NCBI GenBank assembly: GCA_024684085.1
Contig: JAIKXM010000012.1
Coordinates: 1-64,000 of the forward strand
Length of the DNA stretch: 64,000 nucleotides
Direction: 5' to 3'
Source of the DNA: Lachnospiraceae bacterium
GTDB taxonomy: Bacteria > Bacillota > Clostridia > Lachnospirales > Lachnospiraceae
Position numbers and translations under genes: made by a program
Notes under the pieces: generated by a model
Told to the model about the DNA's origin: nothing
The model's database searches: none
What the model saw: only the letters and a program-made list of their open reading frames with translations
In this document: in pieces, positions 26,694-36,353 of the stretch
How the letters are laid out: every line of letters begins with the position of its first letter
Position numbering within the stretch: the stretch's first letter is position 1

Positions 26694-27650
26694 CTATCTG
26701 AAGAACAGATATCTGATCTTCTCTTTTCTTGAAAGACCGTCGAAAGACATCCTTCTCTTAAAATTAAAGGGATCTTTACTGTAGATCCCATCCTTACCCT
26801 TTGCGGTAACTCCGGCAACAAACTCTTCGAACTTATCATATTCATTCTCGTCATAAGTCTCTGCCATCATCGGAGCAGTCGCGATCTTAAGATAGGCTTC
26901 ATCATCCCGATCAAGCTCTATGATCATGTCGATGAATCTCTTCATATCCTTCTCACAGCCGTTAACACTTATAAAAGCATCGCTGTTGAAGTTCTTACCG
27001 GCTCTCGGATCTCCCCAGTATATAGGAACCGAATTGGCTAACAAAGGGTCCATAAGCTTATCTGAACTGTATCCCGGATAAGAACAGTTCTCAAAAGCGA
27101 TCGTGAACTTATAACCTGAGATAAAATCTATCTTTGCCTGCTCCCAGTCAGCATCCTCTCTGGCTGTAAGCCCGTCCTTCATATTGTTGAGCACCCGACC
27201 CGGACAATCGATCGGCTTGTATTTCATCAACTCAGTCGCGAATTTTTTACGAAGAAGCGCTCCCTCTCCGTATGTCTCATTGGAATAAATGAAATTACAG
27301 AACTTCCTGTTAAGCAGGCTTTCAGGTTCGAGCCTCACCTTCCTGTCCATCAATTCCTTCGGAAAAACAGCCGGCCTCTTACAGTATCGACCCTCGTAGA
27401 CAAGATCATCGTAACAGATCGCATAGTCGCATTCATTGAAGTCCGGAGAATACGGCTCACCCGAGAAGAATACCCTGCTGCAATCCTTATACAGATTGTG
27501 GCGGTTGCCGAAATTCGAATAGAACAGCACATCCGGTTCATCCGAGATCACATAAGGCACGTTCCTGTTATTCAAAGCCCTCGTTATGAAATTGTCGGAA
27601 GTATCAAAAGCTTTGTACCAGTCACAAAAAGCTATCTTTACAGGTTCCAT
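26694..27650 (-). CDS. Family 10 (alpha-1,3/4-fucosyltransferase-like) glycosyltransferase
   Basis: This 318-residue protein carries the GT10 donor-binding region at residues 180-215: KFTIAFENCSYPGYSSDKLM, then DPLLANSVPIYWGDP. The preceding CNFIYSNE block is also typical. Family members transfer fucose from GDP-fucose, or related sugars. No GDP-fucose synthesis genes are in this window, so the donor is either made elsewhere or different. GAGG lies seven bases before the ATG. Confidence 0.88.
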   Translation of the reverse strand: MEPVKIAFCDWYKAFDTSDNFITRALNNRNVPYVISDEPDVLFYSNFGNRHNLYKDCSRVFFSGEPYSPDFNECDYAICYDDLVYEGRYCKRPAVFPKELMDRKVRLEPESLLNRKFCNFIYSNETYGEGALLRKKFATELMKYKPIDCPGRVLNNMKDGLTAREDADWEQAKIDFISGYKFTIAFENCSYPGYSSDKLMDPLLANSVPIYWGDPRAGKNFNSDAFISVNGCEKDMKRFIDMIIELDRDDEAYLKIATAPMMAETYDENEYDKFEEFVAGVTAKGKDGIYSKDPFNFKRRMSFDGLSRKEKIRYLFFR

Positions 27651-27747
27651 CTGTTAACCTCGCGATTCATTAATCAATAGTATCAGTCCGCGTATCAGCT
27701 GTGATCCGTAAGTCGTTGCATACGGTCACGCACACTGATCCCTATTC

Positions 27748-29568
27748 CTACAGTTTATTGGCCGCATACTCGTCGCGGTCGAGGAAGGGATACATATCAT
27801 CGATCTCCGGAGATTCTATAGTTCCGTCCGGATTGACCCTTGAAGACAACTTGGGTTCGAAATTCTGCTTCTCATCCACGAAGACTTCCATTATCACAGG
27901 CCCCTGAGTACCGTACATCTCTTCGATCTTCTCATTCATATCTGATGCATCGTCAACGCATACATATGGAATATCGAAGGCATGTGCTATCTTCTTAAAA
28001 TCAGGGAAACTGACACCATTGTCACAATTTACACCTACCATCGGAGGATTGAACAGGTTGGTCTGGGTCTGTCTGATCGAATGATAACCGTTATTGTTAA
28101 GGAGCACTATCTTAAGATTGAGGTTATTATAACGCACAGTCTGAAGCTCCTGAATGTTCATCATGAAGCTTCCGTCTCCGTCGATACAGATCACTCTGTC
28201 CGACCTGTCGGCAACTGCCGCTCCCATGGCCGCCGGGAAACCATAGCCCATTGCCGCACAACCCGAATTGGTGAAGAGTCTCTGATAGGGCTTCATAACC
28301 GCGGTCTGGAATGTCATTACACAGGCACTTCCATTACCGCATATAACCTTCTCTCCTTCTTTCCAGGTCTTACTGAACTCGTTAAGGAAGTAATAGGGAT
28401 TGAGCGGCTTAGCATTCTTACCGTATGCGGGAAGACATACCGGATATCTCTTATTGATATCAACACACCACTGTCTCCACTCATCTCTTGCCTTAAGTGC
28501 TGTCTCATCTGTCGATATCGGATGATCACCGCTGTTAAGCGTATCGATAAGGCTTCTGATCACATCCCGCACATCGGCGCATACCGGCATATCGATCTTA
28601 ACGGTCGGCTTGTCTAATTCTCTTGCATCTATATCCACTGCTATCTTATATGCATTCTTAGCCCATTTTTCGTAATTGTAACTGATCTGTCGGATATTCA
28701 TCCTGCATCCGAGTACAAGAAGAACATCCGCATTCTGTACTACAAAATTACCGCCTCTGTTACCGACACTTCCGGGACGGCCTGCATATACAGGATTGTC
28801 ATCTTCCATAAGGTCATGAGCGTTCCATGCCGTTACAACAGGTATATTAAGCTTAGCTGCAAGCTTATGCAGATCCTCGTAGGCTCCTGCAAGTCTCACA
28901 CCTGTTCCGACAAGGATAACAGGTCTCCGGGCGCCATACAGACAATCGAGTATCTCTGCATTTTTTCCGGGATCGTATACAGGCTTCTCTGCCATCTCAT
29001 CCTCAGCAGGGTCATAATCCCTAAGTTCATCCGTATCTATTACAGCCGCCTGCACATCCACCGGAATATCCAGCCATACCGGACCTTTTCTTCCGTTGTT
29101 GGCAAGATACCACGCCTTCTTTAGATGATACCTGATATCATTGGGCTCAGTAACCATTACGGCATATTTGGTCATGTTGCGAACAGAATCCGTTATCTGA
29201 AATTCCTGATCTCCAAGCTGTCTTACAGGAGAGCCGGTATAAGCGGTTGTTGTCACTCTCTTAACCTGCCCTGAGATCACAAACATCGGAATGGAATCCT
29301 GCCATCCGCCCAGAACTCCCGTTATGGCGTTTGTACCGCCGGGGCCACTGGTCACACATACCAGAGCGATACGCCCTGTCAGTCTTGCATATCCTTCGGC
29401 TGCGATCGCACACGCCTGCTCATGATGGTCATAAATACAATGAAGACCTTCCTTATGTCCGAAGGCATCATTGAGGTGCATAGCTCCGCCACCTGTAATG
29501 GTAAAGGCATCGGTCACACCCATCTCAACCATAAAATCCGCTATATACTTAGACAACTTTATCTTCAT
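27748..29568 (-). CDS. TPP-dependent enzyme, acetolactate-synthase-like (YerE-type candidate)
   Basis: This 606-residue thiamine-diphosphate enzyme has all three domains of the acetolactate synthase fold. The catalytic glutamate lies in DHHEQACAIAAEGYAR, and the TPP/Mg motif is GDGSFMMNIQEL...NNNGY. It neighbours a pyruvate-aldolase-like gene and rfbF. In yersiniose synthesis the homologue YerE adds an acetyl unit from pyruvate to CDP-4-keto-3,6-dideoxyglucose, which RfbF/G/H could supply here. A housekeeping acetolactate synthase is less likely in a glycan operon. GGGGAGG precedes the ATG. Confidence 0.88.
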   Translation of the reverse strand: MKIKLSKYIADFMVEMGVTDAFTITGGGAMHLNDAFGHKEGLHCIYDHHEQACAIAAEGYARLTGRIALVCVTSGPGGTNAITGVLGGWQDSIPMFVISGQVKRVTTTAYTGSPVRQLGDQEFQITDSVRNMTKYAVMVTEPNDIRYHLKKAWYLANNGRKGPVWLDIPVDVQAAVIDTDELRDYDPAEDEMAEKPVYDPGKNAEILDCLYGARRPVILVGTGVRLAGAYEDLHKLAAKLNIPVVTAWNAHDLMEDDNPVYAGRPGSVGNRGGNFVVQNADVLLVLGCRMNIRQISYNYEKWAKNAYKIAVDIDARELDKPTVKIDMPVCADVRDVIRSLIDTLNSGDHPISTDETALKARDEWRQWCVDINKRYPVCLPAYGKNAKPLNPYYFLNEFSKTWKEGEKVICGNGSACVMTFQTAVMKPYQRLFTNSGCAAMGYGFPAAMGAAVADRSDRVICIDGDGSFMMNIQELQTVRYNNLNLKIVLLNNNGYHSIRQTQTNLFNPPMVGVNCDNGVSFPDFKKIAHAFDIPYVCVDDASDMNEKIEEMYGTQGPVIMEVFVDEKQNFEPKLSSRVNPDGTIESPEIDDMYPFLDRDEYAANKL

Positions 29569-29574
29569 TTAAAT

Positions 29575-31188
29575 TCAAGCCTCCCCGGTATTATTCTCAT
29601 AGAGAGAAGGAGTTATATATTCATAGCGAACCGTAAGGGGAAGTCTGTTAAGACTGCTCCTTACATCAAGATTGATCTCGTTCGCTTTTTCCTTACTGAA
29701 AGTATGCTCCATATTAGCATTGACATAGTTGGGCAATTCCGTCTTCTCATAGCCGTCGAATCCCGCAAGAGCGATATTGCCGACCTTCATATCATTGAGC
29801 AGCCTGATCAGCATTATCATTGGATTGTCCACGATCAGAGCTTCCTCATCCAGAAGATCCGAATAAGAGAATACGTAATCGAAGTCACCTTTTGCCCTTG
29901 TTACATTGGAAGTGGCTATAAGCTTGATATCGGTCTTGGTCGCAAGTTCGGTAGCCTGCTGAACATATCTCTTGGCGTTACTTAAGAAGGCATATTCGAC
30001 CGGAATATTGGAAGGAATATAATTGATCGATATACATACAGGCTGTACGTCTCTTATATAATCCTTTATCTTCTGTTCGTAACTCTTTACCGTCTTGCCC
30101 GGCGCCAGGAGAAGTATACTCTTACCCTTAAGTTCTTTCTCAAGAGCCTCAAAACTGACACTGTCGTCACATTCTATCTGCTGATATTCGAGATACAGCT
30201 TATCTATATAATCCTGATCATAGAGAAGCTTCTTATCGCCCTCAAGCTTATTGAGTATATGGCTAATACTGCTCATGGAGAGCTTCTTCTTGTTCATCAG
30301 ATAAGTCACATAATTGGGGTGGCAGTCATGCGTCGCCGAAACATAGAACTTAAATGCGTATCCCCACGGTATCTCCCTGTATATATCAAGGATAGTGACA
30401 TCGATGGCTTCCATTATCTGATTGAGACGATAACTCTTCTCGAAATTATCGTTAAGATATCCGGCCAGAAGCTCGGTCGGAGCATTACCCGCGCTCTTAC
30501 CCATTCCGTACAGGGTTCCGTCCACGAGAACATCTCGCTTCGTATCCTTCTGTTCCACTAACTCTACACAGTTGGCAAAAGCAAGCTGGAAATTATTATG
30601 AGCATGATATCCCAGATGAATGGCCGGATTAAGTCTTGAATCAGCCACCTCGAAATAATGCATCAGCTCTTTCTTATGCAGGAGTCCGTATGTATCCACC
30701 AGTGAAAAAGCATGGGGATTCAGTTCGTTGACAAGCCCTATCAGTTCCTCCAACTCATCGTCCGAATAACTCGTGATCGATACGGCCTGGGCGAACACCT
30801 TGTAGCCTAATTTTTTTACCTGAGAACAGAACTCTATGGCCGGCCTCATCTTCTGCTTCTTGAAGATAACACGAATACCGTCGAGGACACATTCCTCCTT
30901 CGGCAGAAGCTTGTCGATGGAACAGGTTCCGTAGTCGATCATTCCGACTATGCAGGATCTGCCCTTATCCAGTCCTCCCAACAGCTTATTCATACTCATG
31001 GCATCAGGCACGATCGTCCTGTCCATATCAAAAGGTCTTCTCTCATCGAGAAAACCGACTTCTATATATTCAACTCCTGAACTCACCAGACGCTCGAAGA
31101 GGTTAACGATGTTGCTGTGTCCGAATCTCCAGTCGTTAACATATCCTCCATCTCGCAAGGTGCAATCAAGCAATTCAACCTTTCCCAT
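29575..31188 (-). CDS. Two-domain HMGL-type aldolase
   Basis: This 537-residue protein has an N-terminal HMG-CoA-lyase-like/4-hydroxy-2-oxovalerate-aldolase barrel: CTLRDGG at residues 9-15, then GYHAHNN supplying the metal-binding His pair. A C-terminal domain of about 190 residues follows, starting KSILLLAPGKTV, with a Rossmann-like alpha/beta texture. Ordinary aldolases of this class stop near 340 residues. The ATG at 31188 has GGAG seven bases upstream. Paired with the TPP enzyme (six-base gap) it may make or use a pyruvate-derived unit for sugar branching. Confidence 0.85.
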   Translation of the reverse strand: MGKVELLDCTLRDGGYVNDWRFGHSNIVNLFERLVSSGVEYIEVGFLDERRPFDMDRTIVPDAMSMNKLLGGLDKGRSCIVGMIDYGTCSIDKLLPKEECVLDGIRVIFKKQKMRPAIEFCSQVKKLGYKVFAQAVSITSYSDDELEELIGLVNELNPHAFSLVDTYGLLHKKELMHYFEVADSRLNPAIHLGYHAHNNFQLAFANCVELVEQKDTKRDVLVDGTLYGMGKSAGNAPTELLAGYLNDNFEKSYRLNQIMEAIDVTILDIYREIPWGYAFKFYVSATHDCHPNYVTYLMNKKKLSMSSISHILNKLEGDKKLLYDQDYIDKLYLEYQQIECDDSVSFEALEKELKGKSILLLAPGKTVKSYEQKIKDYIRDVQPVCISINYIPSNIPVEYAFLSNAKRYVQQATELATKTDIKLIATSNVTRAKGDFDYVFSYSDLLDEEALIVDNPMIMLIRLLNDMKVGNIALAGFDGYEKTELPNYVNANMEHTFSKEKANEINLDVRSSLNRLPLTVRYEYITPSLYENNTGEA

Positions 31189-31207
31189 CTGTTTTCTCCG
31201 TCTCTTC

Positions 31208-31984
31208 CTACCACTGCTTCCAGGGAGCGTTACCATTCTCCCACATTGAGTCGAGCATCTCTTTCTCTCTCTTGGTATCCATGCACTGCCAATAGCCGTT
31301 GTGCTTATATGACTTAAGATTGCCCTCTAAAGCCAGTCTTTCCAAAGGTCCCTTTTCAAAGACAGTCTTGTCACCTTCAATATAATCGAAGACGACCGGA
31401 TCCATGACCATGTAACCGCCGTTGATCCTGCTGCCGTCCGCCTCGGTATTCTTCTCCCTGAACTCGGTTATATTATCATTGTCATCTATACTGAGTACGC
31501 CAAATCTCTGACCAAGCGCAACTGAAGTAATGGTCGCAGGCTTGCCATGTGACCTGTGGAATCTTACGAGTTCTTCGATATTGATATCACTGACAGCATC
31601 ACCGTAAGTCAGCATGAAGGTCTCGTCTCCGATGTATTTCTGGATCCTCTTAACTCTTCCTCCGGTCATGGTATCAAGACCCGTATCCACGAGTGTTACC
31701 TTCCACGGTTCTGCAACATTCTGATGAACCGTCATCCTGTTATCATTGGAGAAGTCAAAGGTAACATCGGAATTATAGAGGTAATAATCTGCGAACCACT
31801 CCTTGATCACATGCTGTTTGTAACCGCAGCAGATGACAAAGTCATTATATCCGTAATGCGAATATTCCTTCATGATATGCCACAGTATCGGCTTATCACC
31901 GATCTCTATCATAGGCTTGGGCTTCAGATGACTCTCCTCACTGATCCTTGTTCCGTAACCACCTGCCAGTATAACAACTTTCAT
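31208..31984 (-). CDS. rfbF: Glucose-1-phosphate cytidylyltransferase
   Basis: This 258-residue nucleotidyltransferase makes CDP-glucose from CTP and glucose-1-phosphate. It begins MKVVILAGGYGTRISEES and continues with LKPKPMIEIGDKP, the LAGGxGTR and KPM signatures. VTLVDTGLDTMTGGRV and GDAVSDI are hallmarks of RfbF. The ATG at 31984 has GGAG five bases upstream. It feeds RfbG (8826-9920) and RfbH (9933-11276), which lie in another operon about 20 kb away. Confidence 0.94.
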   Translation of the reverse strand: MKVVILAGGYGTRISEESHLKPKPMIEIGDKPILWHIMKEYSHYGYNDFVICCGYKQHVIKEWFADYYLYNSDVTFDFSNDNRMTVHQNVAEPWKVTLVDTGLDTMTGGRVKRIQKYIGDETFMLTYGDAVSDINIEELVRFHRSHGKPATITSVALGQRFGVLSIDDNDNITEFREKNTEADGSRINGGYMVMDPVVFDYIEGDKTVFEKGPLERLALEGNLKSYKHNGYWQCMDTKREKEMLDSMWENGNAPWKQW

Positions 31985-32053
31985 TTTTTCTCCATTCTGC
32001 CGGTAAAGGCCGGCTGTCATCTATCGAAATCCGAATCCGACTATTATAAAAAC

Positions 32054-33193
32054 TCAGAAGCATCTCTTTTCCACTTTTTCTTCATCTTCCGATGACAAAC
32101 GACCAAGCAGGAGCACTGCTCCGAAGCAGCACAGAAGTGACACATTTGTCACAAAACTTGACTCCATGAACAGAATACCCACATAACCAAGAGTAAGCGC
32201 CAGAAGCCACATCTGCCTTTTCCTGCATGCCCGAATGCACAGATACATGATCGCCGCGAGGAACATTATCATCACTGCGATACCGTAGATGTATGCGATA
32301 TAGGCTATGCCGTTATCAAGCGCATACTCTGTAACACGGCTTCCGGGGAAGATCTTCCACTCGTTAAGAGGTGCTACCTTATAACACATATACAGACGAC
32401 TGTTCAAAACCTTATTCAGAAGCCCTAAAAGTCTTCCTTCCGTACCCAATGCCGAGGCAATAACGGTAAATACAAAACTCATTACAACTATTGCCATTCC
32501 GATCACATATGGCAGAGCACTCTTCTCGCCCTTCGGAAAAATCTCTGCGACTAAGCATAAGACAATGACCAAAGTCACCGCCAATAATCCGGATCTCGAT
32601 CTTGTCAAAAAGAAAAGTCCCATATCACCTGCAAGCAAAGCCACATATACCGGAATCTTAATTCTCTCCCTGTATATAAGGATGACCAGTGATGTGATAT
32701 ACCAATACATGCAATGCAGATTATTGGCATGATTGAATCCAAACATCCATCTCTTCTCTTCACCGCCGCGTCCGAAATCCGCGATAGAATACATATCTCC
32801 CGCGATCCCCGTAACAGACATGCAGATGATCGCAACAGTTCCCAAAAGAGTTCCTGCAAGTATTATCTTAAGGCACCGGTCAAGATCGATATTGACCGAT
32901 GATAACACCATGACCGTAAGCCTCACAACCATCTCGTCCTTACAGGTAAGATAGGATACAACTCCCACCACACCGCACAGGATCATGATAATGAACTGCT
33001 TTGGCCGATACCCGGTTGTCAGTATCTTCAGCGCAAACAACGCAAATGCAACCTGAGTCACTCTTCCTCTGAGAGGCAGTGTAAATGATGCACAATGATC
33101 CGTCATCATTACAACGAGCTCAAGCACGATGCCTATTATAAATAAGATCTCTCCGAGTCTTTCTTTTCCGCGAATGATCTGAATCTCTTTCAC
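32054..33193 (-). CDS. Wzy-like O-antigen polymerase
   Basis: This 379-residue polytopic protein has about ten membrane segments. GFNHANNLHCMYW in a central loop and LTRSRSGLLAV match the short clostridial and streptococcal Wzy-type polymerases. It begins with GTG overlapping the stop of the SDR gene (GTGA), with GGGGAG upstream. It probably polymerises repeat units at the outer membrane face. It is the third polymerase/ligase-like protein in the window. Confidence 0.82.
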   Translation of the reverse strand: MKEIQIIRGKERLGEILFIIGIVLELVVMMTDHCASFTLPLRGRVTQVAFALFALKILTTGYRPKQFIIMILCGVVGVVSYLTCKDEMVVRLTVMVLSSVNIDLDRCLKIILAGTLLGTVAIICMSVTGIAGDMYSIADFGRGGEEKRWMFGFNHANNLHCMYWYITSLVILIYRERIKIPVYVALLAGDMGLFFLTRSRSGLLAVTLVIVLCLVAEIFPKGEKSALPYVIGMAIVVMSFVFTVIASALGTEGRLLGLLNKVLNSRLYMCYKVAPLNEWKIFPGSRVTEYALDNGIAYIAYIYGIAVMIMFLAAIMYLCIRACRKRQMWLLALTLGYVGILFMESSFVTNVSLLCCFGAVLLLGRLSSEDEEKVEKRCF

Positions 33194-34002
33194 ATCTTCT
33201 CCCCACCGGACAGATTAAGATTAACACCGGTCATATAATCGCTCTCGGGCGAGATCAGGAACATCATTGCGTCAGCGACCTCGTCAGGGCGTATATGGCG
33301 CTTCCTCGGAGATGACTCTGCATCCGCCTGAACGACGCGTTCATCTATCTCTCTTAAAAAAGCCGTCTCCATCATGGAAGGCGAAAGGGCGTTAACACAC
33401 AGTCCCTTATCCGAATATTCACTCGCCAAAGCTTTGGTATATCCCCAAAGAGCCGACTTGATCATCACATAATCAGCCATGAATCTCGGTGGCAGATCCG
33501 AAATGGCACTTGTTAACATAACAACAATCTTACCATAACCTCTCTTACTCATCGCAGGCGCTATCTCACTGCATATCTGTGTAAAAGCTATGGCTCCTGA
33601 CTGCATATCCCGCCTTAACTTCTCCACATCCCACTTACGGATCCTCGAATACGATAAAGGTGCGGCAGCGGTATATACAAGAGTTCCTATCTCTGTCTTA
33701 TCCTGTCTTATAACATCAAGTAAGGCTTCAATATCTTCGTCCGAACACAGATCACATCTCACAGGTCTTATATCAAGCGCATCACATTCTTCTTTGAGAT
33801 TTGTGACAGCAGTGTCATTGTTGAGATACTGCGCATACACGATGGGCTTAAGTCTGCCTTCCTTACCGGATTCCGAATCCGATCCCTTACCGGCATCCTG
33901 TTCCTGCGTATAACGGATATCTTCCGCCTTATAACGTTTATTCAGTTTCTTTATCAGCTCACCCGCAACCGCAGATGAGGCTCCTATCATCAAATAATTC
34001 AT
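33190..34002 (-). CDS. Short-chain dehydrogenase/reductase (FabG/ketoreductase-like)
   Basis: This 270-residue classical SDR has the nucleotide-binding GASSAVAGEL at residues 7-16, a catalytic serine in MLTSAIS, and Tyr/Lys in YVMIK. Residues 30-55 are an unusual Asp/Ser/Gly-rich insertion. Because it follows MaoC, MBOAT, ACP and FkbH genes in one operon, it may reduce or oxidise a carrier-bound acyl group rather than a sugar. GGAG lies upstream of the ATG. Confidence 0.87.
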   Translation of the reverse strand: MNYLMIGASSAVAGELIKKLNKRYKAEDIRYTQEQDAGKGSDSESGKEGRLKPIVYAQYLNNDTAVTNLKEECDALDIRPVRCDLCSDEDIEALLDVIRQDKTEIGTLVYTAAAPLSYSRIRKWDVEKLRRDMQSGAIAFTQICSEIAPAMSKRGYGKIVVMLTSAISDLPPRFMADYVMIKSALWGYTKALASEYSDKGLCVNALSPSMMETAFLREIDERVVQADAESSPRKRHIRPDEVADAMMFLISPESDYMTGVNLNLSGGEKM

Positions 34003-34077
34003 ATGACTCTCCGCCCTGTTATGAACTATATTCTTACAATTCGAATCCCATAGCAGGCTTATGGCAACAATGAGCGG

Positions 34078-34494
34078 TCACTGAAGAACCGACATCTTCA
34101 TCTTGCCGCGCAAGACTTTCTCTCCTCTGTCATTGACGATCTTTACTTTCATCTCAAAAGCATTGAAGGCATCCTGCTTCTCACTCACTTCACCGGTAAC
34201 TTCAAGCACATCACCGACATATACCGGTTTTGGAAGCTTAACTTCAACCTCACGGATCAGACTGCGCTCCCCGGGAAGATATACACCTGCCAACGTAGAC
34301 AGGAGAGAAGAAGTCAGAAGCCCGTATACCACTTTCCGATCAAAGCCCTTCTCTTTGGCAAAAGCTTCATCTGTATGAAGAGGATTGATATCTCCTGTGA
34401 TACCACGAAAGCTGTCCATCATACTCTCCGTAACGGTAACGGTGAAGCTCTCTTTCATACCTACATATATATCTTCATAAGAATAAGAGTTCAT
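34078..34494 (-). CDS. MaoC-type (R)-hydratase / dehydratase
   Basis: This 138-residue hot-dog-fold protein carries GDINPLHTDEAFA (the Asp-x5-His hydratase motif) followed by VVYGLLTSS. Single-domain members such as PhaJ hydrate enoyl-acyl thioesters to (R)-3-hydroxyacyl thioesters or do the reverse. The ATG at 34494 has GGGGAG seven bases upstream. The frame extends further to 34572, but that part overlaps the MBOAT gene. With the neighbouring SDR and ACP it could prepare a 3-hydroxyacyl group. Confidence 0.87.
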   Translation of the reverse strand: MNSYSYEDIYVGMKESFTVTVTESMMDSFRGITGDINPLHTDEAFAKEKGFDRKVVYGLLTSSLLSTLAGVYLPGERSLIREVEVKLPKPVYVGDVLEVTGEVSEKQDAFNAFEMKVKIVNDRGEKVLRGKMKMSVLQ

Positions 34495-34537
34495 ATACTT
34501 ACTCCCCGCATTCTCGAAATTCCGGTTCACGGCAATA

Positions 34538-36100
34538 TCAGAATCCACGATAGATGAACTCGGCCGCATCATAACCGGGACCGTAATTGCCCAACAGGAT
34601 CACCATGAATATAAGTGCATAATAGATGATCCATCTTACAGGAAGCGGCCTTGCAGCGATCCACTCCCGTACATCCGTCAGGGTATGCGCAAGATCAACC
34701 GCCGATAATATCAACAGAGAGAATATAAGGATGACTGCATCCTTACCGGCAATAAGAGCACTTGCATTCATTCCCTCACTTCCGTTAGCTATCATATCTG
34801 CAAGCATCGAAAATCCGGCTCTAAGACTTCCCGAATTGAAGAATACAAACGCGATACTTATCAGCAGATAAGTTCTGACCGACTGCCAGACTCTCAGCAC
34901 AAAGGCTCCGACTCTGCCCTTAAAAGGAGCACGAAGCTTACTCCACAACGGCTCTCCCGTCTCCTCCAACAGGATATAGAACCAATGCAGGATACCCGAT
35001 CCCACAAGATATTTCCACGAACCGCCATGCCACAGTCCGACCGAAAGCCACAGAATGAACATCGCCGTAAAAGTAGTGACAGTCTTGGCTGTTTTCTTAG
35101 AAAAACCGGTTGACAATCGCCCCGGTAATTTATCGGACAGACCTTTCTTCAGTCTTGCCGGAAGCTCACGAAAGTATTCAGTACGGAGCAAAGGATAGAA
35201 TATAAAGACCTTAACCCAGTCACCAAGTGTGATATGCCATCTTCTCCAAAATTCCTGAACGCTTTTTGAGAGAAAAGGCGAATTAAAATTCTCCGGAAGC
35301 TTAATGCCCAGACACTCCGAAGCACCCATTATGATATCTATCGAACCGGAGAAATTAGTATATAATTCCATTACAAAGGCAAGGGCAGCCAGCATAAGCG
35401 TCAGACTGCTATACTCACCCGAATTGCCGAATACCGGAGCGGTAATGCCATTAAGTCGCGATGATATGACCAGCACCTTAAAGCATCCCCAGAATATACG
35501 CTGAAGACCAAAGGTTATCTGCTTATGATCGTATGAATGTCCTTCAAAAAGAGACTTGCCTATATCACCGTATCTTAAGATAGGTCCGCTGACGATAGCC
35601 GGAAAATACATCGAATAAGTCAATAGCCTCAGGGGATCACGTTCCGCCTCGATCCCGCCGTAATATATATCAAGCACATATCCTATCAATGACAGAGTAT
35701 AGAATGACATTCCGATCGGAACCGCTATTCGTATGATATCAAGCGGCTGTGCGTCGATATTGAACAGATCGATAAATCCGTTATAGGTATACAGACCGAA
35801 GTTAAGATATTTGCAGATCACGAGACAGATAAGATTACCTGTCACTCCGGTCAGCATCCATCCCTTCTTACTGTTCTGCGCCTCCTCACCGTCACCGGCT
35901 TTATCCATCCCTATACCCGACAGATAAGCTGCACCTGTCTGCAACACGGGAAAGAGCAGCAATAGCGCACTGCCTGTAGTCAGAAAATACCCGACACTTA
36001 AGACAAGTATCCATACCCATCTGCACTTCTTAGGAATGATGTAATATATACTTATGCCGACTGCCAGAAGGCAGAAATAATATAATGAAGTAATTCCCAT
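34538..36100 (-). CDS. MBOAT O-acyltransferase (AlgI/DltB-like)
   Basis: This 520-residue polytopic protein has the MBOAT signatures SVQEFWRRWHITLGDWVKVF and LWHGGSWKYL, the latter with the catalytic histidine. In DltB the acyl donor is a carrier protein, and here an ACP gene ends only seven bases upstream. The SGNH partner precedes the ACP. The likely role is moving an acyl group across the membrane onto a glycan. A second MBOAT (48596-50074) pairs with another SGNH gene. Confidence 0.92.
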   Translation of the reverse strand: MGITSLYYFCLLAVGISIYYIIPKKCRWVWILVLSVGYFLTTGSALLLLFPVLQTGAAYLSGIGMDKAGDGEEAQNSKKGWMLTGVTGNLICLVICKYLNFGLYTYNGFIDLFNIDAQPLDIIRIAVPIGMSFYTLSLIGYVLDIYYGGIEAERDPLRLLTYSMYFPAIVSGPILRYGDIGKSLFEGHSYDHKQITFGLQRIFWGCFKVLVISSRLNGITAPVFGNSGEYSSLTLMLAALAFVMELYTNFSGSIDIIMGASECLGIKLPENFNSPFLSKSVQEFWRRWHITLGDWVKVFIFYPLLRTEYFRELPARLKKGLSDKLPGRLSTGFSKKTAKTVTTFTAMFILWLSVGLWHGGSWKYLVGSGILHWFYILLEETGEPLWSKLRAPFKGRVGAFVLRVWQSVRTYLLISIAFVFFNSGSLRAGFSMLADMIANGSEGMNASALIAGKDAVILIFSLLILSAVDLAHTLTDVREWIAARPLPVRWIIYYALIFMVILLGNYGPGYDAAEFIYRGF

Positions 36101-36107
36101 CTGAATA

Positions 36108-36353
36108 TCACTGATTCTTTGTTGCTAATATTATGTCAACCATCTCGCCCACATCTTTCATTCCCGTCACCTGAGCCATTGTGAACTTCACACCGAACTC
36201 TTTCTCTACGGCATTAACGAGATTGATATGTTCGAGAGAATCCCAATCTTCGATATCATCCGAAGTGGTCGTGGCTGTTACCACAATATCCTCATCATCG
36301 AATACGTCTCTGAACACCTCATTCAATCTTTCATATAATTCTTCTTTTGTCAT
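36108..36353 (-). CDS. Acyl carrier protein
   Basis: This 81-residue acidic four-helix carrier has the phosphopantetheine site at Ser39 in WDSLEHINLV. Its ATG overlaps the stop of the SGNH gene (TAATG). It lies between an FkbH/SGNH pair and an MBOAT, the order expected of a dedicated carrier like DltC rather than the fatty-acid ACP. Confidence 0.93.
   Translation of the reverse strand: MTKEELYERLNEVFRDVFDDEDIVVTATTTSDDIEDWDSLEHINLVNAVEKEFGVKFTMAQVTGMKDVGEMVDIILATKNQ

Noticed and set aside
27748-29568. Housekeeping acetolactate synthase for branched-chain amino acids
   Set aside because: No small regulatory subunit or other ilv gene is nearby, and it sits between an aldolase and a glycosyltransferase in a glycan operon. 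It is not formally excluded.
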